Assembly (NCBI RefSeq): GCF_019649055.1
Contig: NW_026570350.1
Coordinates: 124,001 to 188,000 of the forward strand
Source of the DNA: Paramacrobiotus metropolitanus
Lineage: Eukaryota > Tardigrada > Eutardigrada > Parachela > Macrobiotidae
Reading direction: 5' to 3'
DNA: 64,000 nucleotides
Shown here: piece by piece, positions 1 through 11,990 of the stretch
Position numbering within the stretch: the stretch's first letter is position 1
Layout: the number at the start of each line of letters is the position of its first letter
The notes under the pieces: model-generated
Databases searched by the model: none
Seen by the model: the letters and a program-made list of their open reading frames with translations, nothing else
Told to the model about the DNA's origin: nothing
Program-made: the position numbers and the translations under genes

Positions 1-1340
1 GGTGTGCTCATCAAAGATCCCCGTAAATGTTACTGCCAACTACGGGTGCACACAGAAGGGAAGGGCCGGAAGCATGGAGACATCTAGGACACATTACGCT
101 GTTTCCAGCAACCGGTAAGTGTGGCGCACTTTCAGCGTAAACAAAAAGTTTTTACTTCGAACATTTTGCATTCGGAACATTATTCTTATGTATTCGGCTC
201 TGCATAAGAATTAGTCTTCTGTGTGAAACGTGCGACTGTAGGGGATGTATGGTTTCATGGCTACAACCGCGAAAAATAAACAAATCCCGGTAGCGATATA
301 CGGAATCTGGGTCCTTAAAGGCTTATATCCTGGTTTTGGTACTGTACTGTTAATCAACAGATTCAACACAGAAGATGTGTGGAAGTGTGTTGGTTGGTGA
401 CCTGCGGCACACCGATCTCCGGTATACTTGAGTTCTGTAAGATGGAGTTTTGCTAACAGAGACAGGCAGTCCGTGCTGAATCTTTACTGATGGAACACAG
501 TGACTGTACGCGGATGCTACATAACACGAGTGAAGTTTATATCAATAGTACTGTACAACCATACATATGCAGGTAGAAATAGATAGACGAGAACATGTTG
601 AGCGTGTTTCGGATGTCGGTCGTAGATCCGGATGTTAAGATCGTCAGAGATGTGATCGCAACTTGATCAAATCTTGTTTTCCACACGATAGTTCCACGAA
701 ACCTTGCGACACGCACGCCAAACTTTGTAGAAAAACTGCAAACGCGATGGCAAAGTCCCGTACTCGTCTTCGGGTTCGAGGTCGCCCGGTTTTTGCCTGG
801 CCCCTTACGAAACTAAAATATACCGGCTCCGTGATTTTTTGAACACCGTTTCTTTTGCCATTTTCTGGCTCTGTAGTCCCTTATGAAACATTTTGGGACA
901 ACTTTGATGCAGATACGATAAACAAACGTCGAATGTGAGAACGGCACATACTAACTGGGACCCTGGAACTTATACAGCACATCGGATACCGTGTGGTTAG
1001 CGATGGTTTTCTTTATACATACATGTATAAGCGCACAAATCCAATCGGAAAGCGCAGCCCACGCAAAGTATCACCCTTGCCACGTTAGCATCGGCTCACA
1101 CTTTAGTTTTGCTTACGATGAGGAGGAAATGAGAGCGAAACTACCAGTGAGCGAACAAATTTCCGTGTTTACCATGATGCCATGATGATACCACGGTGAA
1201 TTTGTAAAGGTCACACCCAGCCTAATCGGGGAAAGAAAAAATCGGACGGAAATCGGTTTGTGGAATTTAATATTCAATATAAATTTATTATTTAATTTTC
1301 GGGTGTTTCACCTAAACGACCATCGCTCATTAACTTTCTT
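1..1340. other. No gene recognised
   Basis: AT-rich, non-repetitive sequence. No open frame here shows recognisable domain content, codon structure or splice-consistent exons. A single AAAGGTCAC occurs near 1206. It may hold regulatory sequence or undetected short exons. Confidence 0.4.
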
Positions 1341-1344
1341 TTAC

Positions 1345-2058
1345 TACCTTTAATAAGTATCACTCGTAAGTACTAACTAAGTACTCAAAACAACACAAAT
1401 TCATAAGAAAAACACTTCCTCAATGCTATCCTGATCGGGGATTGTACCCATCACACATATAGCATTTCCTCGTTGAATTTGAACAGATAGCCGCTGCTTA
1501 AAAAACCCTTTCGCCCGCTTCTGGCCCGTGGCGGTTGCTATCCCGTTTCCAACCTTGTCAACGAGCAATTTCGTACCGTCCCCCCATGGTCCGTAAACTT
1601 CAATCGCTGCCGCTGTGAGGTTGTATCGTGCTAAAAGCCAGGCGTGTTTGATCAGTTTGGCCCGTTCCGCCAGCTCGGCAGCGGCTCCGACGTTAAGAAA
1701 GGTGCGGTCGATATACGAAGCAGCGAGTGTGTCAACGCAGGTCACGTCAATAGCCAGCGGTTTACCGCGCTCCCAGGGTATAAGAGTGATCACGTCCGGC
1801 CTCTTGCGATCTTTCACTGAGAGACCTTTTGGTTCCATTTTCGCTGGGAAACCGGCGGTCTTCAGTCCGCGGGTGAATTCCGCGCTAATGCCATCGTGCC
1901 ATGGCAGCCTTCCGGCTGACCGCTTACATCGGAGCCCGTGCCGGCCCAATTCATCGACTTGTCCGCCACAAACACACACATGGGGAGTAACTATTGGTGC
2001 TCCGAGACGTAGCGCTACACTTATACGGAAGGCGTTGTTGTCCAATAGGTTATTAACT
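1345..2058 (-). mobile_element. 5'-truncated non-LTR retrotransposon, copy A
   Basis: The open frame 2045-1401 encodes about 214 residues of the C-terminal part of a non-LTR reverse transcriptase protein. It has a zinc-knuckle-like cluster (CVC...H..RC) just after the segment LRLGAPIVTPH. A KRPD motif followed about 15 residues later by DVT comes next, the layout of a restriction-like (PD-D/E-K type) endonuclease in R2-like elements. A conserved end (QRLSVQIQRGNAICVMGT) closes the frame. The RT domain itself is missing, so the copy is 5'-truncated, with homology to copy B (2345-3320) beginning near 2058. The 3' end is shared with two other copies, each ending near TGATACTTATTAAAG. The clade is inferred; the C-terminal architecture is seen. 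Confidence 0.75.
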
Positions 2059-2344
2059 TTTATCTTAGTGTTTCACCGTAATTTTAAAGTTATAACTACT
2101 TAACAGTTACAGGCTTTTCAGAAGAATTTTGAAATTTCTCTTCATATGGCATTTGCTCTAAATATCTGTACATAAATGTTAGTGCCTGAATGTTTTCAAA
2201 TATTCATATAATTACTGGAATAATAATTATTCGAATATTTGGAATTTTTTATAGGCTCCTGTTGCTGGAATAACAGGTTAGGGAACTTTTTGCATGATTC
2301 CCATTACCGTTACCGACACCATGGACAATGAACTAACATATAAT

Positions 2345-3320
2345 TTAACATTTCCAAGCTCTGCCCGAAGCTAACGGCTACGGATGTGTCCGCCGCCACG
2401 CATGCCTGGAAACTGACGACTGATACAGATGAACTTCCGCCCCTCCCGTTCCGCCACGTCCAGAAAGCATGGGACACACCTGCGACGCTACATGCCTTTT
2501 CCCGACTGGCAGCCATAAGGACCACACAGGAGGAAATCGCCCACCTGAAAGCAGTATCAGTCCCGGAATCAGGTGTGTGGATTCATGCATTACCGGCAGC
2601 TTGTCTCGGTAATCTTCTGGAGAACAATGCCTTCCGCATAAGCGTCGCGCTGCGACTGGGTGCTCCAATTGTTACTCCTCACGTGTGCGTATGTGGCGGC
2701 TTGGTGGATGAACTGGGGCGGCACGGGCTCCGATGTAAACGGTCAGCAGGCAGACTGCGACGACACGACGGCATAAGCGCGGAGATCGCCCGTGGACTGA
2801 AAACGGCAGGTTTTCCTGCGAGAATAGAGCCAAAGGGTCTGTCTTTGAAGGATAAGAAAAGGCCGGATGTGATTACTCTGGTACCATGGGAGCGCGGAAA
2901 ACCGCTGGCCGTGGATGTAACATGCGTCGACACACTCGCCGCCTCGTATATCGACCGTACCTCTGTAAACGTCGGAGCAGCAGCTGAACAAGCGGAAAGG
3001 GCGAAGCTGACAAAACACGCCTGGCTGCAACCTCGGTACAACCTCAAGGCAGCAGCGTTCGAAATTTACGGGCCATGGGGATGTGGTACTAAGACGTTAG
3101 TGGATACGGTTGGAAACGGGATAGCTGCTGCAACAGGCCAGAAACGAGCGAAAGAGTTTTTTAGGCAGCGGCTATCTATTCAAATACAGAGAGGAAACGC
3201 AATATGTGTGATGGGTACAATTCCCGACCAGGATAGCATTGAGGAAGTGTTTTTGCTATGAATATTCTTTTTGTTTCAGTACTAAGTGTGTACTAGCGTG
3301 TGATACTTATTAAAGGTCTT
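2345..3320 (+). mobile_element. 5'-truncated non-LTR retrotransposon, copy B
   Basis: This copy has the opposite orientation to copy A and retains about 80 more residues upstream. Those residues include AWDTPATLHAFSRL and VWIHALPAACLGNLL, the linker typically found between the RT thumb and the C-terminal zinc knuckle. The frame is open to the stop at 3261 and carries the same CVC...H..RC cluster, KRPD...DVT core and IQRGNAICVMGT end. Upstream of about 2345 the frame is closed by stops, so the RT domain is absent. The 3' UTR ends with GTGATACTTATTAAAGGT around 3320. There is no start codon of its own and it is a dead-on-arrival insertion. Copies A and B are separated by about 290 bp in head-to-head arrangement. 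Confidence 0.75.
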
Positions 3321-3466
3321 ACAACATTATCATGCAGATTGCAGAGACGGTTATTACAATTCAACTAATTATTTTAATTTTTGCAAACTAATAAATACAG
3401 AAGCACAGCTCTGGCTACTAGCTACGATGCATGCAGACCGTAGGGGATCTTGCAGGTGTTTGCAGG

Positions 3467-3733
3467 CTAGCCCCAGTAGTAATAATTATAAGGCATTGTC
3501 GGCCAATCGCCGTCCCCGCAGCACGCTGGGAACACGTAGCAAAGGCAGCGAGCGCGGCGTGGATGGCCAGCCGCTGTGCTCTCGTCGGCACGCCGCAGGC
3601 GGGCAGCCATTGCGGTCGGATGCAGGTAGGCCAGGGCTGTTGAGCCCATGGAACCCGTTAACTGGGCCGTCGTCGGGCCGCTGGCTATGGACAACAGGAG
3701 CAGAAGGACGGCGGCTGCGAATGAGTGCTGCAT
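3467..3733 (-). CDS. Candidate small secreted Cys-rich peptide
   Basis: An 88-residue open frame. Residues 1-24 look like a signal peptide: a short N-terminus, a hydrophobic run AAAVLLLLLSIA, then SGPTTAQ as a plausible cleavage site. The mature part has a possible dibasic processing site (HPRRARC) followed by a compact Cys cluster CLCYVFPACC and a Tyr-rich tail ending YYYWG. This layout is that of a neuropeptide or small secreted peptide precursor, but I do not recognise a family. It sits immediately beside a perfect 26-bp inverted repeat and between transposon remnants. A GC-rich fortuitous frame is a real alternative, and the tail could be a mis-read intron. Confidence 0.4.
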   Translation of the reverse strand: MQHSFAAAVLLLLLSIASGPTTAQLTGSMGSTALAYLHPTAMAARLRRADESTAAGHPRRARCLCYVFPACCGDGDWPTMPYNYYYWG

Positions 3734-3748
3734 GCTGCTGACTTGTTA

Positions 3749-3894
3749 GTACTGTAGCCGCCCGCACAAGTTGCCCCACAGAGTGAGGTATACGGATATT
3801 TGGCCTCACATTGCTCGCTGTTCAGCGCAGTGTGCAGGGAGAAGGCAGCGGCCGGATCTGCCAATGGAGCAACTTGTGCGGGCGGCTACAGTAC
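3749..3894. repeat. 26-bp perfect inverted repeat
   Basis: Arms at 3749-3774 and 3869-3894 are exact reverse complements (arm core GTAGCCGCCCGCACAAG), separated by 94 bp. It could be a small foldback or MITE-like element. On the minus strand it lies just upstream of the candidate secreted peptide frame, so it could form part of that promoter or 5' UTR. Confidence 0.8.
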
Positions 3895-3899
3895 AATGG

Positions 3900-5005
3900 A
3901 CCGAGTGGAGTGTAGTGATAATACTACAGTGCAACAGTTACAACAGAGTTTTTAAACTGTACTGTATCCTAAGTTGAGTCATTCCTAACCCTGCACTTGA
4001 AGTTTGTACAGTTTGAAGGAAAATTTGTACAGTGCAGCCACACGCACTTGTACGAGCCTATTCACCATTCACATACGAGGCTTGCAGCTAGTGCGTGTTT
4101 AAACGTGAATTGGTTGAATGTTTATCCGGCTATACAGCACCGTGTCGCTCATAGCGTACAAATTTCCTTCAAGTGCAGGGTAAGGGTACAGTAATTAACT
4201 ACAGAATATCACTCATAGTAAATGATGTTAAAATAATAAAGTTTAACTACAACAAATTACGAGTCTGCGGCTACAGTGCCCTTAAGAAATAAATTTGAAT
4301 GCTTTAATTGGAGAAGGTCATTTCCAAGCAGCATTCGTTGCTATGCAGAACCGCAGCCGGTGTTCACGGCAAGTGGATACAACAGCAAAAATAATTTCCA
4401 GTTGATATTTGGTATTCTTCCACCACAGTTGTATTTCCTTTAAAGTCTGCTCAAGCTCAATCATTTAACATTATTGAGGATGTTTTCAAACAACACTTTC
4501 TCAGCGACAGAATTCCAAGGATGGTAACGTGTTTTTTTTCAACCACATAAATTTTGTCGATGCTGCGTGTACGGCAAAACACAGCTAGGCGCTGGCTGCG
4601 TGCACGGGTTTCGAGAACGGGCTTTGGCTGTGCGCACGCCGCACGGGGCAAATTCTTTCCCTTTTAAAGTACTTCAAATGTTTTTTAAAATATTATTTTT
4701 GAAGCCGATTTTTGGGATGGAGTATAGCGGCGGAAACGAAGCGCCTAATGGTCATTTAATGAAATTAGATGAGAGAAAAACGCGGTAGATGTATTAGGGG
4801 AAGAGTGTCAACTCGGGAAGGTCACCCGTGCACGCAGCCATAATGACCTTGTATAAATTTTTTCGCTACTTTTGAGTTTCACAGATTTCTGATCACAACA
4901 AATCTGCCGCTCATTAGTGTAATCGCTCCCCATCGATTCCAAATACAAATGTACTTTCATGCACTTGTACAAAGAACATAACATAATTAACAACATTACG
5001 TAATA
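3900..5005. other. Intergenic, no gene seen
   Basis: AT-rich sequence. The motif pair CCTGCACTTGAAG (near 3990) and CTTCAAGTGCAGG (near 4168) is an inverted repeat flanking about 170 bp, with TTTGTACAGT repeats inside the left arm, so this may be another small foldback element. No convincing exon was found. Confidence 0.4.
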
Positions 5006-8000
5006 TTAGTCTTCATTACTCCACCGGCAGCCATCACCCGCTTCGGGCGGCGAATGCAGCCAGCTCCAGCCGGCACGGAAGTCATCGTTCAGCAACCGCT
5101 TCACACTCTCATCAACAGTAATATTTTGCCTCTGTACCACATCGCTGTTCATCTTCTCCCAGATCCGATCGGATGACTGCAGTGTGTGCTCTTGCGTATC
5201 GACAATATTCTGTAGATATTGCATGAAGTGACTGTAGTACGTGGACAGTGTCCACGTCCAGTACTTTTGCCGCTGGGCAAGCTCTGCGTTGATGTTGACG
5301 TTGTACAGTTTATCGGCCGACGCAATCTGTAGACGATAATAATTATAGCGTATAAAACCAATTTTGTTTTTACTTTAATTATTATTTTAAATTATTTTGT
5401 AAAATCTAAACTATTTTAATTTATAAAATTTAAAATTTAGATTTCATTTTTTTTGTAAAATTCAAAATATTTAAACTAAATTTGAACTATTCTGTAAAAA
5501 TAGTAACGTAAGGAAATAAAAACATTGAAAGCTAATTTAAGAATCAGAAGTAAAGCTGAAAAAAATTAAAATAAGTATAATGAAATTACAAAAAGCAAAA
5601 TAAATGGAATTAGTGAAAGAACTTAAGAAAAATAAATCAAAATAAATTAACCAGATTGAAAAGCATTAACCGAAAAGCGAAAATTCCACTACAGTAACAA
5701 ATCACTCACTTCGACAGCGCTTTGGTAATTATCGTCCGCTGCATAATTTCGGAAGTATCCACGAATATTCTCAATATGCAGAATATGATACGCCACATTC
5801 AGGTGGTAGAACCGTCTCGCCACGCGGAAGTTCTCCTTCACCGTCGCGGCTAAACTGGTTCGCTCTTGGCGCGCCTCCTGCCAGAACTCCTTCACCCGCT
5901 CCTGCTCCGCTCTCCGCGCTTCGTTGGCCGATCGCACCAGATACTCCCGTACCGCCATAAAACGCCGGTAATGCCACATCAACAAGCGGTATCCGCTGAA
6001 CGCTTTATAAAACCGCATCTTTTCATCCGCGATCTCTACGCACACCCACCGGCGCAGCTCGGCCACGGTTTGATGGTAATCTTGCCGCATCGCGGCGATC
6101 TCTCTTGTAAACTGCGCGCAGAGATCGGCTTTGTCTTGAATTAATTCGTAACGGCGGTGCAGATCGTGTGTATACGTAGAAATCTTAATGTTAAGCTCCT
6201 CTTCTAACGCTCGCCGTTGCGCTTCGTCTCCGGGGATTAAATTGTAAGCAGTTTTAATGGCGAGGTTCAGTTCGTTCAGTTCCGCTTCGGTGTCAGCGTT
6301 TTGCTGTTGTATGGTTTCGTGTTTACGCTTGGCAATCTGGTTTTTCTCGACCGCGATTTCCAGTTCGGATTGCGCCTGAACAAAACGGATCATTTGATGT
6401 TACGCTCAGTGTGAAGTTGATGGTTTTTATAATCCAACCTTTTCAAGCTGCGATGTAAGGCGCTTCCGCTGCTTAGCGTCTTTCTTTGTCAGTTCTTTAA
6501 TAAGCTTTTCCTGGTGGATTCGCTTCGCTCGGACAACATTCAGTTCTCGGCGCTTGTTGTCCAGTTTTGCCTGGTAATAATATAATACGATATTCCAGAC
6601 AGATTTTTAGTTTCTTGCAGAACCAAAAATTATGTAACCGGTGAAAACCTTCTGTAGTAATTCGTGTACAGTAGTTTATGTACCGTACATACGTATTTAT
6701 TTCATGTACTAACAGTACATGCATAAAATTTTATGTATTTTATGTATAAGAAATACATAAAAATATGTAATATATAATTTTATATAAATAAAATATGTAG
6801 TCTTTGAATTATATCTTTTTATTTAATTTATATTTTCTGAGAAAAGGTTTAAAACTTTTTTGGTTTTTAAATTTATTATGAAGTTACTCGATTTCCGTGG
6901 TCGCATTCGGTAAAGGTCATTACAAAATTCTTAACCTTAAAAGAGCTCTGCAGAGCTTCCAGTTTTTGCTGCGCTTCATGCAGCTCCTCCGTCTTCCGCT
7001 GCATCTCACCGTGCAACGACATCCGCATCTCTTCCTTCTCCAGAATCTCATTTTGGAAGGTCTCCTCTAAGACATTCAACCGGTCCACCAGCGGATCCAG
7101 ACTTAAGCGCTCCTGCTGCATCTCGGCAATACGTTCACTGGCCTCTCTGATAATGGCTCGCATCTTGGCCGTGTTCTTCTCCAGCGTCTTGGTCTGCTTT
7201 TGCTGTTTCTCCTCCAACTGTTTCTCCTTTCGCTGGCGTCGAACTTTTCGTTTGCGTAATCGCTCTAAACGTTGTTCTTTAGTTAGGTACTTTTTGGCCA
7301 AGTGAGCCGGTAGCGAGGTCTCCGAGGCGCCGCTGGCCAATAACGCAGCCAATTCTTCCTGGTCTTCGCGTTCGCGTTTTTCCTCGTAGCGGACCAGTTC
7401 ATCTTGGAGAAAGGTCAGGTTGGTTTCCGCGGCGGTTTTTTGTTCGGCGATGATGGATTGCAGTTGGTCGACGAGATGCTTCAATGACGACGCACTGATC
7501 TGTAATTTGTGGAGTTTTTCGGAAAGGCCATCACGCTTTGCTTCCCATTGGAGGATTTCCGTGCGACGTTTTGCTGCGTTGTCACTAATAAAACATTTCA
7601 GTTTGTATTTGTGATTATTGATAACACATAAATTTCAAGATTTATTTACCGGGTTTCGATAACGGTTCTCTGACTCGTATCCAGCTCATCGTATGCCAAT
7701 GACCGTTTGCGCCGCATACTGTCGCGACCACGGTCCTGCGTTCGAAGTGCTTCCTCCAGTTTCACAGCTAATGTATCCATCTTTAATTCCAGCTAAAAAT
7801 AATCGTCCGCATATGCATTTGTCTGAACGAACGAGACGACAACCAAGGAAACGATGGGGATGCACTTACTGGACATGTAGTACCTCGGCTTTCTGCTGGC
7901 GCATTAGGAGCAGCTGTTCCTCTTCTGAATGTAGTTTTTCAGCGATCAGTGGCCTACAAAAATTTAAAAATACATAATTATAAGTAAAATATGCATAATA

Positions 8001-9038
8001 CGTGATTAGTGATTTTACCCGTAATTTCTGAAAATTAAAATCATGCAACTGTAAGATTTACATCCATAATATCTCATTAGTGGTTTTACCCGTAATTTCT
8101 GACGTAGCTGATTTGCCCAAGCAGTGCCTGATTGAATCGCTCGGCAGTCTCAATTTTTGGCTCCAGTTTAAGGATTTCTTTCTCGAGAAAATGGCGATGC
8201 TTGACGAGCTCCTCGTAATCCGCGCTATACGTCGCACATGCTATAAAAGCATGACATTAAGCACATACGTATTTAAGGAAGTACATAAGTCAGTAATAAA
8301 CTTTCTTTATGCTTTTTTAGTTTCAAAATACTGTACGCAAAATTATCCATTTACCAGGCTCTTGAGAAACTTGTAGAACAAATTCCACAATTTAATTTTA
8401 GTGCCCGATAGAAATCAAATTATTAAAAATAGAACGCTGTTAATCGACGATCGAACATGTGCTTACCAACCTGCATGCATCTTGCTCGTCATGTTCCGCA
8501 GTAAATCCGTCCGCGTGCGAAGAAATCGCTGCTTGGATTTCTCCAGAAGATGTTTCTCTTCCAGCATCTGTGCAGCAATGCTGCGACGCGCGGTTTCCAG
8601 TCTGTCGAATGTATCGTACACCACCAACAGATTTCCCATATAGGCACTCTTTTCCTCGCTGTTGTTTTCTGGCGGAACATCAGCCGAGGAAACGTGAAGT
8701 TTGAGTCTGCTGAGAATCTCTTTGGCTTCACGAATTCGTGGTTCCAGATCGTGGCGCAGTAATAATCCATCGTAGGGAGTTTGTAGAGAGCGCCTGTGGA
8801 AATCAAGGTTTTTTGGTTCTAGATTGTCGCGGGATTTCTGTAGGTCATCAAGGAACTGACCGTTCTGTGTGCAAGGTCGGTAGCGATTGGCCGTCAACTG
8901 TGATCGACGGCGCTTAAAGTGGACCATAAACGGAAAGGGCATGGTTGCAGCATGATTAGCATTGTTGTACGATGCACCCAAGTGCAGGTAGCGAGCCTCG
9001 TCGTGCAAAAACCTGCCGTCACCACGGAAACAGGTCAA
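5006..9038 (-). CDS. Multi-exon coiled-coil protein, ~800+ aa
   Basis: Eight exons can be joined with GT..AG introns and matching phases: about 8793-8467, 8219-8090, 7953-7884, 7793-7650, 7590-6934, 6571-6443, 6377-5711 and 5321-5006 (stop TAA). Introns are 58-390 bp. The predicted protein is dominated by charged heptad-rich coiled coil, for example EELAALLASG, KKRKVRRQRK-like and RRALEEELNI segments. A Trp/Tyr-rich region follows in the 6377-5711 exon (YRLLMWHYRRFMA). The C-terminus ends WSNED. The frame stays open upstream to 9038, but an acceptor (TTTCCACAG) at 8794 suggests a further upstream exon, so the start is uncertain. Length and composition resemble ciliary or centrosomal coiled-coil proteins, but I cannot name the family. 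Confidence 0.7.
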
Positions 9039-9039
9039 A

Positions 9040-10038
9040 GTAAGCCGATGCGAGACGCCCGTCTAAATCTACTGAGACTTAAAATTTTAAGTCGAAAATA
9101 ACTTAATAAATTTTAAATTTAAATAACTATGGTTTTCTAAAAACCCGTTGCACGTACAGTACGTAATTCAAAAGCGACGCTATCGTAAACTTTTGCTACT
9201 CACGACTATCTGTATTCGTCAGCAAAGACTTAATCGGCAAAAATAAAAGATTCTTAAAAGAGATTATATAAATCAAATCTAAGTTAAATTGAAATTAAAT
9301 TAAAATCAGTGACTAAAATACAGTTTTCTATTGGGCGCTGGTCGTAAAGCTCGTTTCCATTAACAATTTCACTTATTAACATTTTCGAAATCTATGAGTG
9401 AATTTGATATCCGAAATTACAGGAATTACATGAATAAAAATTATTTACAAAATAAATTCGTGCAGTAAATGTGGCCTGTGGAAGCACTCTGCACTTGCAG
9501 TTTGTGTGTTAATAACCGGTGCTCGGTACCGATTTCGGCGGCAGTGGACCTTCCAATATGAGTTGAACATACAGAGTATGTACACGATATTACGCATATC
9601 ATTACATCCTAGGCATGCAAACCTCGGAACTGTGTAAATTTTATAGCATCTTTATGGAATATGTCTGAGTAATTCGGTTTGATTCGTGCCGTGTTTAATT
9701 AGACATTTGACTCTGGGTGTACAGACAACAGAAGGAAACAGTAGACACGGAAGAGTAAACTGTAAATAATCTCAGTCCGTTTTTATGCACGTGACCCTGA
9801 GAAATAAAATCTACCCGCCCGTTTTAAATGTATTACCGAGTACCGACACTGCTGCTCCAATCAGTGTCGTATGCCTTTCAAAGATAGAAGTACCAATAAT
9901 GCATGAACCGCATGCCAAAGCGAATCCATATGCGTTTGACTGTATATAATAAATATTCATCGCAAATCGGTTAAAAATTAGACTGTAGACACTGCAGAAA
10001 TAAGCGGCAAGGGGCTAACTAAGAATCAGTCAAAACTG
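9040..10038. other. Intergenic spacer
   Basis: AT-rich, containing a polyadenylation-like AATAAA near 9805 on the plus strand and several short palindromes. It probably holds the promoter of the coiled-coil gene and the 3' UTR of the GPCR gene, both on the minus strand. No gene seen. Confidence 0.4.
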
Positions 10039-11115
10039 CTACGCTTTTCGCCGACGCAGACTGCAGATCCACATGAGCGGATCAAACAGCAACTGCAGCG
10101 TGTACAGCATAAGAAAGGCCTGCACCACCGCGGGTGGAACGGGAAGATTGAGAACGAGCTGGCAGAGAAAGATAATATCCAACGGCAGCCAGCATACAAT
10201 AACCCCGACGGTCGTTAAGGTCAACACTAAGAACGGCCGCACCACTTTGCGGTGCAACCGTTGCTGCCGAACCGGGCGGTTGAGCGATGCCGTAGCGTCC
10301 GGATCCGCGTTCCCGCGTGTGGTCGACGTGCGATTCGTGCTGTTGTTCGCGCTCTCCACCTGGCTGCGTCCTACACAACGCTGGACAATCAAATAAATGT
10401 AAATCAGAATTATGACGATCAGCGGCATAAACCGGTTCATGATGCTGTCGATCCGCGCCCATGACGCGTAATTCGGGATAAACGCGTCCCTGCAAATCCC
10501 GGAGAATTCGGTGAGAGGTTGGTACCGATACGGCATGTAGATGAAGAACGGCGGGAGGGTCAAGGCGTGCACGTACCCGGCCATGCCCAGGCAGATCAGC
10601 AGCGCAACCCGCCGCGTGTGACGGCGCCGATAGTGCAGCGGGAAACGCAACGCCCACAGGCGGTTGACGGCCACCAGCACGTGGCACATCAGCGGCACGA
10701 TACTGGCCACGCGGTGAAAGTAGTTGGAGAAGGTACAGAGCGACCGCCCCAGGGAACCGATATCCCGGTGGGCGATTTCGCTCCAGAAGAGGAGGGGTTG
10801 GTCGCCTATCAAGTAGATGACGTTAGCTAGATACAGGAATAAGAGGTATGTGGTGAAATCGGTGATGAAGGCTGGTTTGATGGCGTGGAAAATTAGGAGA
10901 CCCGCGTTGAGGCATAACGAAGCGGTTGTGATGGCGATGCGGACTGCTAAAAGCAGAAAAGATGGCTGTGCTAACGGCAACGCTGCGGATAAGGTAATGT
11001 TGATGGCGGTGTGGTTAAAGGTCACACTGCTGGTGTTGGTGTTCTTAAGAAAATGTGTCTCGTTATTCATGGTTAACGAGGCAACGTATGCCGTCATATC
11101 AGGCGAGAATGCCAT
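10039..11115 (-). CDS. Orphan class A (rhodopsin-like) GPCR
   Basis: A single-exon 358-residue protein with seven hydrophobic helices. The N-terminus is extracellular and carries several N-glycosylation sequons (NET, NHT, NIT). TM3 ends with NRLWALRFP in place of the DRY motif. A Cys before TM3 (RSLCTF) and one in ECL2 (GICRDA) could form the usual disulfide. TM6 carries the canonical CWLP. TM7 has FDPLMW in the NPxxY position. ICL3 is long, Asn/Thr/Ser-rich and basic. The missing DRY and NPxxY consensus points to a divergent, lineage-expanded orphan receptor whose ligand cannot be inferred. Alternative starts are Met7 and Met16, because the TATA box lies only about 30 bp upstream of the first ATG. 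Confidence 0.9.
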   Translation of the reverse strand: MAFSPDMTAYVASLTMNNETHFLKNTNTSSVTFNHTAINITLSAALPLAQPSFLLLAVRIAITTASLCLNAGLLIFHAIKPAFITDFTTYLLFLYLANVIYLIGDQPLLFWSEIAHRDIGSLGRSLCTFSNYFHRVASIVPLMCHVLVAVNRLWALRFPLHYRRRHTRRVALLICLGMAGYVHALTLPPFFIYMPYRYQPLTEFSGICRDAFIPNYASWARIDSIMNRFMPLIVIILIYIYLIVQRCVGRSQVESANNSTNRTSTTRGNADPDATASLNRPVRQQRLHRKVVRPFLVLTLTTVGVIVCWLPLDIIFLCQLVLNLPVPPAVVQAFLMLYTLQLLFDPLMWICSLRRRKA

Positions 11116-11144
11116 CCAGCAAACGCAATTAACTGCGTGTGGCG

Positions 11145-11152
11145 TTTTTATA
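11145..11152 (-). promoter_or_regulatory. TATA box of the GPCR gene
   Basis: The minus strand reads TATAAAAA at 11152-11145, in the context GCTGTATAAAAACGCC. A transcription start about 30 bp downstream would fall within a few bases of the first ATG (11115), which favours translation from an internal Met or a very short leader. Confidence 0.5.
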
Positions 11153-11174
11153 CAGCTTTGTCGTCAACAGTAAT

Positions 11175-11905
11175 TAATTTTTTGGGATCGAGTTCGCACT
11201 TGTAATAACAAGGACCCTGAAGACAGTATCCAGTGACCTTATCGCATGACAACCTGAATCAAATATTTGATCTGTGTCTTCTGTGATCGAACGCGGGCTG
11301 CTCGAATCGAACGCATGTACGAGTGAACTTCAACTCGTACAAATTGAACTTCAACAAGATTTCGAAATCTTATGGCTTCGGCACTCGTACTGCATTTTTT
11401 GAATGAGACTAAGGCCGTATTATTTCGTCTCCTGCGATATGTGGAAAAACATTATGGCGAAGAACGAGCGTAATCAACATTTTTTCTACGTCGGCTGTTT
11501 TCTAAGTATGTACTGTATGCAGGAAGTGAATACTATTGAAAAATGTGAGCGCAAACTGGAATAAAATTCCACTGGGATTCGTGTCGTGCTTTTACGTATT
11601 TCCAACTCCAAAAATACATAAGAAAACCTAAGAATACCATGACGATACTTAATCGTTCTTCTGCTGGCAAATTTTAAAATCTACCCTCAGTATACTCCTC
11701 ATGTATACTGAGTATGACCAATATTATGTTTTACGTTTTACCCGCTTTGTACGACTCATCGTATTTCCACTGTAAAATTAATGATCGTGATTGTAAGAGT
11801 GTTTGACAAAACTGCCATTTCAGGCACTTTTGTCAAGTAGACCACTTTAAAACAACATATAACGGACACTTTGACGCTGTGTTAGCGTTTGACCATACAA
11901 CAACA
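11175..11905. other. Intergenic spacer
   Basis: AT-rich and without coding signal. Short inverted motifs are present (TATACTCCTCATGTATACTGAG near 11690). It contains the upstream region of both the GPCR gene and the tRNA gene. Confidence 0.4.
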
Positions 11906-11909
11906 ACAC

Positions 11910-11981
11910 GGCTGTATGGTGTAGTGGTTAGCACGTCGGACTTTGAATCCGTCGACCCGAGTTCGACTCTCGGTACGGCCT
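11910..11981 (+). tRNA. tRNA-Gln (anticodon TTG)
   Basis: A 72-nt cloverleaf. The acceptor stem GGCTGTA pairs with TACGGCC (one G-T wobble). The D arm is GTGT-AGTGGTTA-GCAC, which also serves as the A box. The anticodon stem CGGA/TCCG has loop CTTTGAA, giving anticodon TTG. The T arm CCGAG-TTCGACT-CTCGG is the B box, and the discriminator base is T. It reads CAA codons. No intron is present and CCA is not encoded, as expected for a nuclear gene. One T-T mismatch closes the outer anticodon stem. Confidence 0.95.
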
Positions 11982-11985
11982 TAAG

Positions 11986-11990
11986 TTTTT
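11986..11990 (+). terminator. Pol III terminator of tRNA-Gln
   Basis: A TTTTT run begins 4 bases after the discriminator base, the normal RNA polymerase III stop. Confidence 0.8.

Noticed and set aside
3427-3741. Plus-strand open frame over the secreted peptide region
   Set aside because: It is the GC-rich antisense of the better minus-strand frame and has no signal peptide or domain.
10082-10687. Second minus-strand frame inside the GPCR gene
   Set aside because: A shadow of the receptor frame (Arg/Ala/His-rich), with no transmembrane or domain content.
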